5,664 nt of DNA from Cellvibrionaceae bacterium (GCA_030597965.1 JAUVQU010000156.1:1-5664), one strand, 5' to 3'. Counted from the first letter of the stretch, positions 1 to 5,314 are shown. Numbers and translations are program-made. Notes: generated from the letters alone by a model not told the origin.

Positions 1-2
1 AT

Positions 3-1319
3 TATCGCAGCATTCGCTCACAGCTGGACAAAATCCGCGACCTGCGCCACAGAAGAGACAACGAAAAGCTTCTCTACCTTCTCAACGAAGGCCTGCATGG
101 CAACATGGGCGGCATTGGCAAGCCCGAACTCTACAACAAAGCCAAGTTCGGCACTAAGCGCCTGATCCATCAGTACATCAAAGAAATATGTCACGCACTG
201 AACGACATCAATGAAGCTGACGAATCTTCTATCTCCCTCGACATCAAGCACGAGTTCTTCTCCCGCGCCAGCCACTGCGTAGGGCGATCCGCACTCATGC
301 TTGGCGGCGGCGGCATGATGGGTTATTTCCACGCAGGTGTTATCAAAGCAATGATTGAGGAAGATGTACTTCCCGAAGTGATTGCCGGCTCCAGTATTGG
401 CGCACTACTGGGCGCCGTTGTCTGCACCCACGATGACAAATATCTGCTTGAGCGACTCACCCTTAAAAACCTAGCGATTGATTTGGAAAGCTCCGCAGAG
501 CTACAAAAGAAAACCTTTAACCCGCTCCGCGACCCCAATGATATTGATGCCGAAAATTTCGTGGCGTTTATCGAAAAGACGATTCCTGATCTCACTTTTC
601 AGGAAGCTTATGAGCTGACAGGACGTAAATTCAATGTAACCGTCAGCGGCCTCTCACCAAAACAACCCCCTCGCTTGCTTAACGCCATTACCGCACCCAA
701 TGTATATATCCGCAAAGCGGTACAGGCGTCTTGTGCGGTTTACGGGATATACCCCCCCGTAACACTGGAGGCGAAGAACTCCTACGGCGAGCGCATACCT
801 TACCTGCCCTCACAGCAGTGGATTGACGGCTCATTTCTGGATGATCTGCCGGCAAAACGACTGGCGCGCCTCTATGGCGTCAACCATTTCATCGCCAGCA
901 TTATCAATCCGATTTTCATGATGTCCGGCTTTACCCCGGATGCGAAGACCGGATTCTGGCGCTCAACACTGCTCGCGCAAACGCGCATCTGGAAGAACGT
1001 CACCAGTGAGACACTGCGTCTGACTCATGACTACCTGCGCGTCAAATCACCGGTCGTTAATATGGGGCTATTTTTAGCCTACAGCCTGCTCAATCAAGAA
1101 CACACAGCCGACCTGAATATCTCACCCAAACGTCGCCTCTCCAACCCGATGAAGCTGCTTACCGCTCCCAGCAAAGATGATATAGCCGGCCTGGTGCACG
1201 AAGGTGAGCTGTGCGCGTGGGAGCGAATTGAGATGATGCGAAACTGCACCTCCATCAGTCGCACCCTGGACAAAGTTCTTCACGAACATGGCTGGGAAGA
1301 GACCTACGACAAGAAGTGA
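3..1319 (+). CDS. DUF3336 and patatin-like phospholipase/lipase, copy 1 (5' end outside window)
   Basis: This is a serine-aspartate acyl hydrolase of the patatin family, predicted to cleave acyl esters of lipids. The frame is open from base 3 and its first visible residues (YRSIRSQLDK) match residues 51-60 of the complete copy at 1974-3425, so about 50 N-terminal residues lie upstream. The ATG at 105 is internal, not the start. Numbering from the first visible codon, the end of the DUF3336-type N-terminal region comes first. The glycine-rich oxyanion loop GGGGMMGYFHAGV follows near residue 101, the nucleophile elbow GSSIG has Ser at 393-395, and WIDGS has the catalytic Asp at 825-827. No signal peptide is visible in this part. 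It is roughly 70-75% identical to copy 2 by eye and differs most between the nucleophile and residue ~190. A terminator follows at once. The family call is firm; the true substrate (phospholipid, triacylglycerol or a granule ester) is unknown. Confidence 0.93.
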   Translation, partial: YRSIRSQLDKIRDLRHRRDNEKLLYLLNEGLHGNMGGIGKPELYNKAKFGTKRLIHQYIKEICHALNDINEADESSISLDIKHEFFSRASHCVGRSALMLGGGGMMGYFHAGVIKAMIEEDVLPEVIAGSSIGALLGAVVCTHDDKYLLERLTLKNLAIDLESSAELQKKTFNPLRDPNDIDAENFVAFIEKTIPDLTFQEAYELTGRKFNVTVSGLSPKQPPRLLNAITAPNVYIRKAVQASCAVYGIYPPVTLEAKNSYGERIPYLPSQQWIDGSFLDDLPAKRLARLYGVNHFIASIINPIFMMSGFTPDAKTGFWRSTLLAQTRIWKNVTSETLRLTHDYLRVKSPVVNMGLFLAYSLLNQEHTADLNISPKRRLSNPMKLLTAPSKDDIAGLVHEGELCAWERIEMMRNCTSISRTLDKVLHEHGWEETYDKK

Positions 1320-1343
1320 GTGGTCACTCCTACCGAAAGACTT

Positions 1344-1368
1344 AAAGCCCGGACATCCGGGCTTTTTT
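1344..1368 (+). terminator. Rho-independent terminator of patatin copy 1
   Basis: Perfect 9-bp stem AAAGCCCGG / CCGGGCTTT with loop ACAT, running into six T. It starts 25 bp after the TGA of the first lipase and separates that gene from the phasin leader downstream. Confidence 0.93.
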
Positions 1369-1433
1369 GTGCTCCATCAACAAGCTCTATATTGATATTC
1401 CTTTACATAATTACAGCATGAAAAGAGGACATT

Positions 1434-1451
1434 TTAGGAAGCTGATTCTAA
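1434..1451 (+). promoter_or_regulatory. Repeated 18-bp box in the phasin 1 leader (TTAG-N8-TTCTAA)
   Basis: TTAGGA-AGCTGA-TTCTAA, an imperfect inverted repeat with 6-bp arms and 6-bp spacer, ends 68 bp before the phasin 1 start. The same arrangement occurs at 3524-3541, 3542-3559 and 4191-4208. It could be an operator, for example for the PhaD-like TetR protein encoded nearby. Alternatively TCTAAT inside it (5 of 6 matches to TATAAT) could be a -10 element. I see no convincing -35 hexamer 16-18 bp upstream. Function is inferred; the repetition is directly visible. Confidence 0.55.
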
Positions 1452-1469
1452 TTTTTAAACTTAGAATCA
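1443..1469. promoter_or_regulatory. 27-bp palindrome in the phasin 1 leader
   Basis: Arms TGATTCTAA and TTAGAATCA are perfect 9-bp inverted repeats around a 9-bp A/T-rich spacer. The left arm shares TTCTAA with the 18-bp box. The size and symmetry suit a TetR-family operator, but an RNA hairpin at the 5' end of the phasin mRNA is equally possible. A second small inverted repeat, TCAACC/GGTTGA (1467-1480), overlaps its right arm, so the two hairpins could not form at the same time. Confidence 0.5.
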
Positions 1470-1506
1470 ACCTCGGTTGAATAACCATCCAATTCAAACC
1501 CTCTCC

Positions 1507-1511
1507 AGGAG
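1507..1511 (+). promoter_or_regulatory. Ribosome binding site of phasin 1
   Basis: AGGAG lies 8 bases before the ATG at 1520 and fixes that start. The 25 bases at 1497-1521 that include it recur with one mismatch at 4251-4275, where the AGGAG is changed to AGGCG. Confidence 0.85.
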
Positions 1512-1519
1512 TATTTATC

Positions 1520-1855
1520 ATGGCTAAAGCCAAAAAAACTGAAGCAACACAAATCGAAAAAATCCAAGACTCAGCCAAGAAGCTGTGGCTCGCTAACTTA
1601 GGCGCTTACGCTCGCTCTTTCGACGAAGTTAAGAAGCGTTTTGAAAAGCTGAACGATGACAGCCAGAAACTGTTTGAAGACTTGACCAAAGAAGGCACTT
1701 CTGTGCAGAAAGACGTCAAGAAAAAGTACGAAGAAGGTACCGACAAGCTGGAAACACGTCTTGAAGAACTGAAAGACAAGCTGAATGTATCTCCACTTGC
1801 CAGTCTGGAAAATAAGCTAGACGAAGTAAGTGCTAAGCTGGAAAAAACTGCTTAA
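1520..1855 (+). CDS. Phasin family protein, short form (PhaI-like), 111 aa
   Basis: Phasins are amphipathic helical proteins that coat intracellular PHA granules and control their number and size. This one starts with a short Lys-rich N-terminus, then the phasin signature around residues 20-35 (KKLWLANLGAYARS). A highly charged heptad-like helical region follows (about 36-108), with KEGTSVQKDVKKK and LEELKDKLN, likely an amphipathic coiled coil. It has no signal peptide and no C-terminal Lys/Ala/Pro tail, so it resembles the short PhaI type rather than PhaF. It is clearly paralogous to the phasin at 3615-4181 over its whole length. It ends in tandem TAA TAA stops. The second lipase starts 118 bp downstream with no classical terminator between, so the two are probably co-transcribed. 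The phasin call is confident; the granule polymer is not shown directly. Confidence 0.9.
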   Translation: MAKAKKTEATQIEKIQDSAKKLWLANLGAYARSFDEVKKRFEKLNDDSQKLFEDLTKEGTSVQKDVKKKYEEGTDKLETRLEELKDKLNVSPLASLENKLDEVSAKLEKTA

Positions 1856-1875
1856 TAAGCAAGTTTTGATAGCTC

Positions 1876-1932
1876 GCGGCCCTAACAGGCCGCACACAAG
1901 AGCGCAGATATCCGTCTGTGTTCCTGTGTGCG
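1876..1932 (+). other. Intercistronic RNA structure between phasin 1 and patatin copy 2
   Basis: Three inverted repeats are packed here. GCGGCC/GGCCGC (1876-1881 with 1888-1893) forms a 6-bp hairpin with a 6-nt loop. CGCACACA/TGTGTGCG (1891-1898 with 1925-1932) is a perfect 8-bp outer stem. It encloses CGCAGA/TCTGTG (1903-1908 with 1915-1920), which contains one G-U pair. The first hairpin and the outer stem share bases 1891-1893, so they compete. No T-run follows, so it is not a standard Rho-independent terminator. It may protect the phasin mRNA 3' end or damp expression of the lipase. Confidence 0.5.
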
Positions 1933-1962
1933 ACCCGTGACTCATTAAACTTTCAAATACCC

Positions 1963-1966
1963 GGAA
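1963..1966 (+). promoter_or_regulatory. Ribosome binding site of patatin copy 2
   Basis: GGAA lies 7 bases before the ATG at 1974. It is weaker than the phasin sites (AGGAG, CGGAG), consistent with an enzyme made in smaller amounts than the granule coat protein. Confidence 0.6.
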
Positions 1967-1973
1967 ACTAAAA

Positions 1974-3425
1974 ATGCTATTCAAACAAACACCTGGTGAA
2001 AGACAACTGCGTAAAATGGAATCTGCTCGTTCGTATGACAAATGGTCCGATGCAGCCAACGCTTACGACCACGCAACCGGCAATGACGACTGGAAAGAGT
2101 TTGAACCCACTCAAAGCTATGATTACCGTAGCATCCGCTCCCAGCTAGACAAGATTCGCGATCTGCGTATTCGTCGTGACCTTGAGCAGCTGCTGCATAC
2201 GTTAAACGAAGGCCTTCACGGGAATATAGGCGGTATCGGCAAGCCTGAGCTTTATAACAAAGCAATGCTTGGCACCAAGCGCCTCATCCATCAGTACCTT
2301 GAAGAAGTCTGCCACGCGCTCAACGACATCAATCAAGCCGACGAAACAATCATCTCACTAGAGAGAAAAGAAGAGTTCTTTGCCCGTGCCAGCCACTGCT
2401 ATGGCCGCTCGGCTCTTTTACTCGGTGGCGGCGGCACCACTGGTTTTTTCCATGCTGGCGTTATTAAAGCACTGTTTGAACAAGGTCTGCTGCCAACTGT
2501 AATTGCCGGCTCAAGTATGGGCTCTGTTCTTGGGGCGATCATCTGCACCCATACCGATGATGATCTGGCCGACCGACTGGAAACCAAGCACCTGCATATT
2601 GCGCTTGAAGAGACCGCTCAAGTCGTTTCCAAATTCCAGCTAATAGACACCAGTAAGAATATCAACACAGATACGTTTGTGGCCTATATAGAAAAAGTAA
2701 TACCCGATTTAACCTTCCTGGAAGCCTACGAGCTCACTGGGCGTAAATTTAATGTAACTGTCAGCGGTCTTTCACCCAAGCAAGCCCCTCGCCTGCTGAA
2801 CGCCATCACTGCGCCCAATGTTTATATTCGCTCAGCTGTGCAGGCCTCCTGCGCCATTTACGGTATTTTCCCGCCGGTAACGCTTCAGGCTAAAAATGCC
2901 TATGGTGAAAAGGTAGCCTACGCGCCTTCACAACAGTGGATTGATGGCTCTTTCCTGGATGACCTGCCAACAAAACGCCTGGCTCGCCTTTATGGTGTGA
3001 ACCACTTTATTGCCAGCATTATCAATCCGGTTTTCCTGATATCCGGCTACACACCTGACGCCGAGCCCAGCTTCTGGCGCTCGTATTCTCGAGCAGCCGC
3101 CCGTGTCTTGAAAAATGTAACGACAGAAGCACTGCAGCTCAGCCGTGGTTACCTGCGTGTTAAGTCACCGGTAGCCAACATGGGTCTATATCTGGCCTAT
3201 AGCCTGCTATCCCAAGACCACACGGCCGACCTGAACATCTCACCCAAGCGTCGTCTAGCCAATCCAATGAAGCTAACCCAGGCATTGAACTCAGAAGAAA
3301 TTGCCAGCCTTACCCATGAGGGCGAACGCTGCGCATGGGAGCGATTAGAGATGGTGCGTAACTGTACCGCCATCAGTCGAACACTTGATCAAATCATTCA
3401 TGACAGAGGTTGGGATTTTAGTTAA
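1974..3425 (+). CDS. DUF3336 and patatin-like phospholipase/lipase, copy 2 (complete, 483 aa)
   Basis: Complete patatin-family acyl hydrolase with a DUF3336-type N-terminal region (about 1-145) and a patatin domain (about 145-345). Visible catalytic parts are the oxyanion loop GGGGTTGFFHAGV (151-163), the nucleophile elbow GSSMG with Ser181, and WIDGS with Asp324 as the dyad partner. A long C-terminal region follows (about 345-483), with RVKSPVANMG and NISPKRRLANP conserved in copy 1. There is no signal peptide and no obvious membrane segment, so it is probably cytoplasmic or bound to a lipid surface. DUF3336 plus patatin is also the architecture of yeast Tgl3/4/5 and plant SDP1 lipid-droplet triacylglycerol lipases. 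The gene lies behind a phasin, so a role at the storage granule is my inference. A later Met (residue 15) could start translation, but the GGAA spacing favours 1974. Confidence 0.94.
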   Translation: MLFKQTPGERQLRKMESARSYDKWSDAANAYDHATGNDDWKEFEPTQSYDYRSIRSQLDKIRDLRIRRDLEQLLHTLNEGLHGNIGGIGKPELYNKAMLGTKRLIHQYLEEVCHALNDINQADETIISLERKEEFFARASHCYGRSALLLGGGGTTGFFHAGVIKALFEQGLLPTVIAGSSMGSVLGAIICTHTDDDLADRLETKHLHIALEETAQVVSKFQLIDTSKNINTDTFVAYIEKVIPDLTFLEAYELTGRKFNVTVSGLSPKQAPRLLNAITAPNVYIRSAVQASCAIYGIFPPVTLQAKNAYGEKVAYAPSQQWIDGSFLDDLPTKRLARLYGVNHFIASIINPVFLISGYTPDAEPSFWRSYSRAAARVLKNVTTEALQLSRGYLRVKSPVANMGLYLAYSLLSQDHTADLNISPKRRLANPMKLTQALNSEEIASLTHEGERCAWERLEMVRNCTAISRTLDQIIHDRGWDFS

Positions 3426-3474
3426 TTGCCCTGACATTTTTTTAAAACAAGTGATTATTCGCTTTTGTTTTTAG

Positions 3475-3497
3475 CCCGGCTTTTGCCGGGTTTTTTT
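3475..3497 (+). terminator. Rho-independent terminator of patatin copy 2
   Basis: CCCGGC/GCCGGG 6-bp perfect stem with a TTTT loop, followed by seven T. It lies 50 bp after the lipase stop and isolates phasin 2 from the upstream unit. Confidence 0.92.
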
Positions 3498-3523
3498 ATT
3501 TTAAACCGCTGCCTTTTACCGTT

Positions 3524-3559
3524 TTAGAAAACAGATTCTAATTAGGGGGGCGTTTCTAA
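3524..3559 (+). promoter_or_regulatory. Two adjacent 18-bp boxes in the phasin 2 leader
   Basis: Box 1 (3524-3541) is TTAGAA-AACAGA-TTCTAA, a perfect 6-6-6 inverted repeat. Box 2 (3542-3559) follows with no gap as TTAGGG-GGGCGT-TTCTAA, with the same spacing. The tandem duplication ends 55 bp before the phasin 2 ATG. TCTAAT occurs in the second box and TCTAATT in the first, so a -10 role cannot be excluded. The same box precedes phasin 1 and the orphan leader. Confidence 0.55.
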
Positions 3560-3603
3560 TTTATGTCTTTATCATTACCACCATCTTAACAAACACTTAT
3601 TTT

Positions 3604-3608
3604 CGGAG
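3604..3608 (+). promoter_or_regulatory. Ribosome binding site of phasin 2
   Basis: CGGAG lies 6 bases before the ATG at 3615 and supports that start. Unlike the boxes upstream, this RBS block is not similar to the one in the phasin 1 leader. Confidence 0.8.
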
Positions 3609-3614
3609 TTCACC

Positions 3615-4181
3615 ATGAGCAAGAAGAAAAAAGAAGCCAGCAAAGCAGAACGTCTAAACGAATTCACCAACAAGCTATGGTTGGCTAATCTAGGCGTCTA
3701 TGGCCGCTCTGTTGACGATGCACAGAAGCGTTACGAAGAACTGAGCGATGACGCCAAGTCTTTGTTCGACAAGCTTGCTAAAGAAGGTGAATCAGTACAA
3801 AGCGACCTTGAGAAGAAAGTAAGCGATATCTCTGACAAGGTTGAAGCTCGCATTGAAGAGCTGAAAGAAAACCTGAACGACCTTACTGGCCTGACAGGAA
3901 AGATCGAGTCTTTGAAGGATAGGCTGGACAGCGCCAGCAAAAAAGCCAAAGCCCCAAAGAAGGCCGCAGCCAAAAAAGCTCCCGCTAAGAAAACTGCCGC
4001 CAAAAAGACACCAGCTAAGAAGGCTGCTGAGCCTAAGACCGAAGCTAAAGCTGAAGCCAAAAAAGCTCCTGCCAAGAAAGTAGCTGCTCCTAAAAAAGCT
4101 CCTGCCGCTAAGAAAGCCCCGGCCAAGAAAGCCCCAGCTAAGAAAACAGCTGAGCCTAAGGCAACTGACGCAGCATCTTAA
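3615..4181 (+). CDS. Phasin with histone-H1-like C-terminal tail (PhaF-like), 188 aa
   Basis: Granule-associated phasin joined to a basic tail. Residues 1-108 form the phasin part, with signature NKLWLANLGVYGRS (19-32), the charged helix KRYEELSDDAKSLF and KEGESVQSDLEKK, matching the 111-aa phasin at 1520-1855. Residues 109-183 are a low-complexity tail rich in Lys, Ala and Pro with repeated KKAPAKK-type units, interrupted by a short acidic stretch (EPKTEAKAEAK, 139-149). Pseudomonas PhaF has the same plan: the phasin half binds the granule and the H1-like half binds DNA, helping granules segregate with the nucleoid. I infer that role here. It has no signal peptide. It seems to be its own transcription unit, with a terminator upstream at 3475-3497; the next clear one downstream is at 4332-4368. 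PhaF-like is confident for architecture; exact orthology is not shown. Confidence 0.9.
   Translation: MSKKKKEASKAERLNEFTNKLWLANLGVYGRSVDDAQKRYEELSDDAKSLFDKLAKEGESVQSDLEKKVSDISDKVEARIEELKENLNDLTGLTGKIESLKDRLDSASKKAKAPKKAAAKKAPAKKTAAKKTPAKKAAEPKTEAKAEAKKAPAKKVAAPKKAPAAKKAPAKKAPAKKTAEPKATDAAS
3942..4160 (+). repeat. Low-complexity coding repeat for the Lys/Ala/Pro tail
   Basis: Irregular repeats of AAG AAA GCN CC(N) GCN-type codons encode KKAPAKK-like units within phasin 2. Synonymous codons vary between units, so this is an old, protein-level repeat rather than a recent DNA expansion. The antisense reading gives a spurious hydrophobic Ala/Phe/Leu frame. Confidence 0.8.
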
Positions 4182-4190
4182 GTAAATATT

Positions 4191-4208
4191 TTAGGGAGCC
4201 CATTCTAA
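4191..4208 (+). promoter_or_regulatory. 18-bp box in the orphan leader
   Basis: TTAGGG-AGCCCA-TTCTAA has the same 6-6-6 layout as the boxes at 1434-1451 and 3524-3559. It is only 10 bp past the phasin 2 stop codon. Its survival where no gene follows suggests either recent decay or a continuing promoter function. Confidence 0.5.
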
Positions 4209-4231
4209 TTTTTAACCATAGAATTGGCTCC
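4195..4231 (+). other. Imperfect hairpin in the orphan leader
   Basis: GGAGCC-C-ATTCTA (4195-4207) pairs with TAGAAT-T-GGCTCC (4219-4231), giving 6 + 6 bp with one C-T mismatch around an 11-nt loop. It occupies the position of the phasin 1 leader palindrome (1443-1469) but with partly different arm sequence and a longer stem. Confidence 0.5.
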
Positions 4232-4314
4232 ACTAAAAACAAACAATACTAACCCTCTCCAGGCGTATTTATCATAGTTGGATAAAGCGGATTAGTAAGC
4301 TTTACTGACACGCA

Positions 4315-4331
4315 GGTGGCCTATGGTCACC
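4315..4331 (+). other. Small hairpin before the terminator
   Basis: GGTGGCC / GGTCACC with a TAT loop forms 7 bp including one G-U pair. It directly precedes the bidirectional terminator and could form part of a structured short transcript from the orphan leader. Confidence 0.4.
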
Positions 4332-4368
4332 AATAAAAAAAGCAGGCATATAGCCTGCTTTTTTTATT
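4332..4368. terminator. Bidirectional terminator between convergent units
   Basis: A perfect 16-bp inverted repeat (arms 4332-4347 and 4353-4368) has a GCAGGC/GCCTGC core, an ATATA loop, seven A on the left and seven T on the right. Either strand gives a GC stem followed by a U-run. It therefore can end both the + strand phasin unit and the - strand TetR/granule-region unit, whose last stop is at 4390. Confidence 0.92.
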
Positions 4369-4389
4369 TTAAATAGATCTAAAATTCAA

Positions 4390-4668
4390 CTAAGACAATC
4401 GTTTATCACACTGTCGATTAATTTCACCTTTAATAGCTGCAGCCATTGGCCTCATCAAAAATGAGAGCTTAACATCAACCGTCAACAGGCTTTCGTCATA
4501 ACTCAACACCCCGGTGCTGCCACTCATGTGCTTATAGTGAACCGCATCGCCACTGACCCGCTTACTGCCGCCATAAGATTTAATCAGTGAGTCAGCCACA
4601 TCTTCGCTCAGCTGTCTGCACTCATCCATTGTTAATTGATGCTCACGCTCAATTACAAATTTAGTCAT
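4390..4668 (-). CDS. Polyhydroxyalkanoic acid system family protein (PHA_gran_rgn type), 92 aa
   Basis: Small cytoplasmic protein of the family found next to phasin genes in PHA-storing bacteria; its biochemical role is not established. The N-terminus FVIEREHQLTMDECRQL and the pattern of a predicted helix, a central GDAVHYKHMSGSTGVLSYDESLLTVDV strand region and the ending LSFLMRPMAAAIKGEINRQCDKRL fit the family, as does the length of about 90 residues. No signal peptide or membrane segment is visible. A GAGA sequence 7 bases before the ATG acts as the likely ribosome binding site. It lies 38 bp after the TetR gene on the same strand, so they are probably co-transcribed, and it ends before the shared bidirectional terminator. 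I assign the family from sequence pattern and context, without a database search. Confidence 0.8.
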   Translation of the reverse strand: MTKFVIEREHQLTMDECRQLSEDVADSLIKSYGGSKRVSGDAVHYKHMSGSTGVLSYDESLLTVDVKLSFLMRPMAAAIKGEINRQCDKRLS

Positions 4669-4685
4669 ATTTCATTCTCACAAAC

Positions 4686-4697
4686 TGTGTTAACACA
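4686..4697. promoter_or_regulatory. 12-bp perfect palindrome between the TetR and granule-region genes
   Basis: TGTGTTAACACA is self-complementary and lies in the 38-bp gap, 17 bp upstream of the start of the granule-region gene. It may be an operator or promoter-proximal site for that gene. CTGTGT also occurs in the repeat upstream of the TetR gene (5315-5380), a weak hint at autoregulation. Confidence 0.4.
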
Positions 4698-4706
4698 TAC
4701 TGTTAT

Positions 4707-5282
4707 CTAATCTTGCACCAATGGCAAGAGCTGCATCCTCATGTGCGATTCGATATCAGCTTCCGGGCCATTTTCGTGCATTAAAGAAATCGATCCCGGT
4801 AAATTGAGCAACGTGTTCAGAAGATTGTTACTCATGATTTCTGCCAGATCCTCTTTATTATCCATATCAATGGCCAGGCTCTGAACACAGCGCCGAATTT
4901 GACCCTGTAATCGATTCAATGCTTTCGAGAGAGGCCTGCGAATCGATGTATATCGACTGCTGATACTCAAAGCATTCTGGCCAATAAAGGAATACTTATC
5001 AAAGAGCTTAGCGACCACTCGTAAATAAACGAGCATTGCCTGCAGATCCAGTTCTTCATCGAATGAGGCCACCTCATCCATTAATACCACCAAGGATGCA
5101 TGGAATCGTGCGTAAAGCTCCTCAACAACTTCTTCCTTGCCTTTATAATGGTAATAGAGATTACCCGGACTGATGTTCATCTCCATTGCCAAATCAACAC
5201 TGTTCACGTTGATTTCGCCACGCGTATTGAATAGCTCTAGAGCAACATCAAGAATAAGATCCCGGGTTTTAAGCTTCGCCAT
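4707..5282 (-). CDS. TetR/AcrR family transcriptional regulator, PhaD-like, 191 aa
   Basis: DNA-binding regulator. The N-terminal TetR domain (about 1-55) has KTRDLILDVALELFNTRG, a helix-turn-helix around residues 25-46 and the recognition helix ending SPGNLYYHYKGKEE. This closely resembles PhaD, the TetR-type regulator of Pseudomonas pha genes, as I remember its sequence. The rest (56-191) is a helical ligand-binding and dimerisation domain with a Tyr/Phe-containing segment (DKYSFIGQNALSISSRY) comparable to PhaD. In Pseudomonas, PhaD activates phasin and synthase promoters, probably in response to a fatty-acid-derived ligand. Here it may bind the phasin leaders, but that is inference. GGAAG 7 bases before the ATG supports the start. 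The upstream YtfJ-type gene is 102 bp away; the granule-region gene follows closely. Confidence 0.88.
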   Translation of the reverse strand: MAKLKTRDLILDVALELFNTRGEINVNSVDLAMEMNISPGNLYYHYKGKEEVVEELYARFHASLVVLMDEVASFDEELDLQAMLVYLRVVAKLFDKYSFIGQNALSISSRYTSIRRPLSKALNRLQGQIRRCVQSLAIDMDNKEDLAEIMSNNLLNTLLNLPGSISLMHENGPEADIESHMRMQLLPLVQD

Positions 5283-5314
5283 TGAGCAACTTCCGCAAAG
5301 AACTAGAGGTTAGG

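Larger units (their letters stand above)
4187..4290 (+). other. Orphan phasin-type leader (decayed third unit or short-RNA promoter)
   Basis: This stretch repeats the phasin 1 leader (about 1430-1531) but leads to no protein. Two blocks are conserved: the box region (4189-4213 against 1432-1456) and the RBS block (4251-4275 against 1497-1521, 24 of 25 identical). The roughly 35 bases between them have diverged. The RBS has changed from AGGAG to AGGCG. The start codon is split by a 4-base insertion (CAT-AGTT-GGATAAAGC against CAT-GGCTAAAGC), so the first codons of a MAKA-type phasin are still visible but cannot be read. Similarity stops after about 4290. It sits in the 3' region of phasin 2, before the bidirectional terminator. 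Confidence 0.7.

Noticed and set aside
105..1319. ATG at 105 as the start of the first lipase
   Set aside because: The frame stays open to the window edge and the 34 residues before this Met match residues 51-84 of the complete lipase copy, so the Met is internal.
1817..2265. Two - strand frames (1817-2059 and 1981-2265) across the phasin 1 / lipase 2 junction
   Set aside because: Both mostly overlap well-supported + strand genes and have no recognisable protein pattern.
3731..4126. Antisense frame rich in Ala, Phe and Leu that looks like a membrane protein
   Set aside because: It is the complement of the Lys/Ala/Pro codons of the phasin 2 tail; it has no ribosome binding site and lies inside a convincing gene.
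3942..4160. Repetitive stretch as a CRISPR or tandem DNA repeat
   Set aside because: Unit length and sequence are irregular, there are no unique spacers, and the repetition is explained by the KKAPAKK-type coding repeat.
4274..4290. A short protein translated from the orphan leader
   Set aside because: The start codon is ATA, the ribosome binding site is altered, and a stop appears within a few codons of the nearby TTG.
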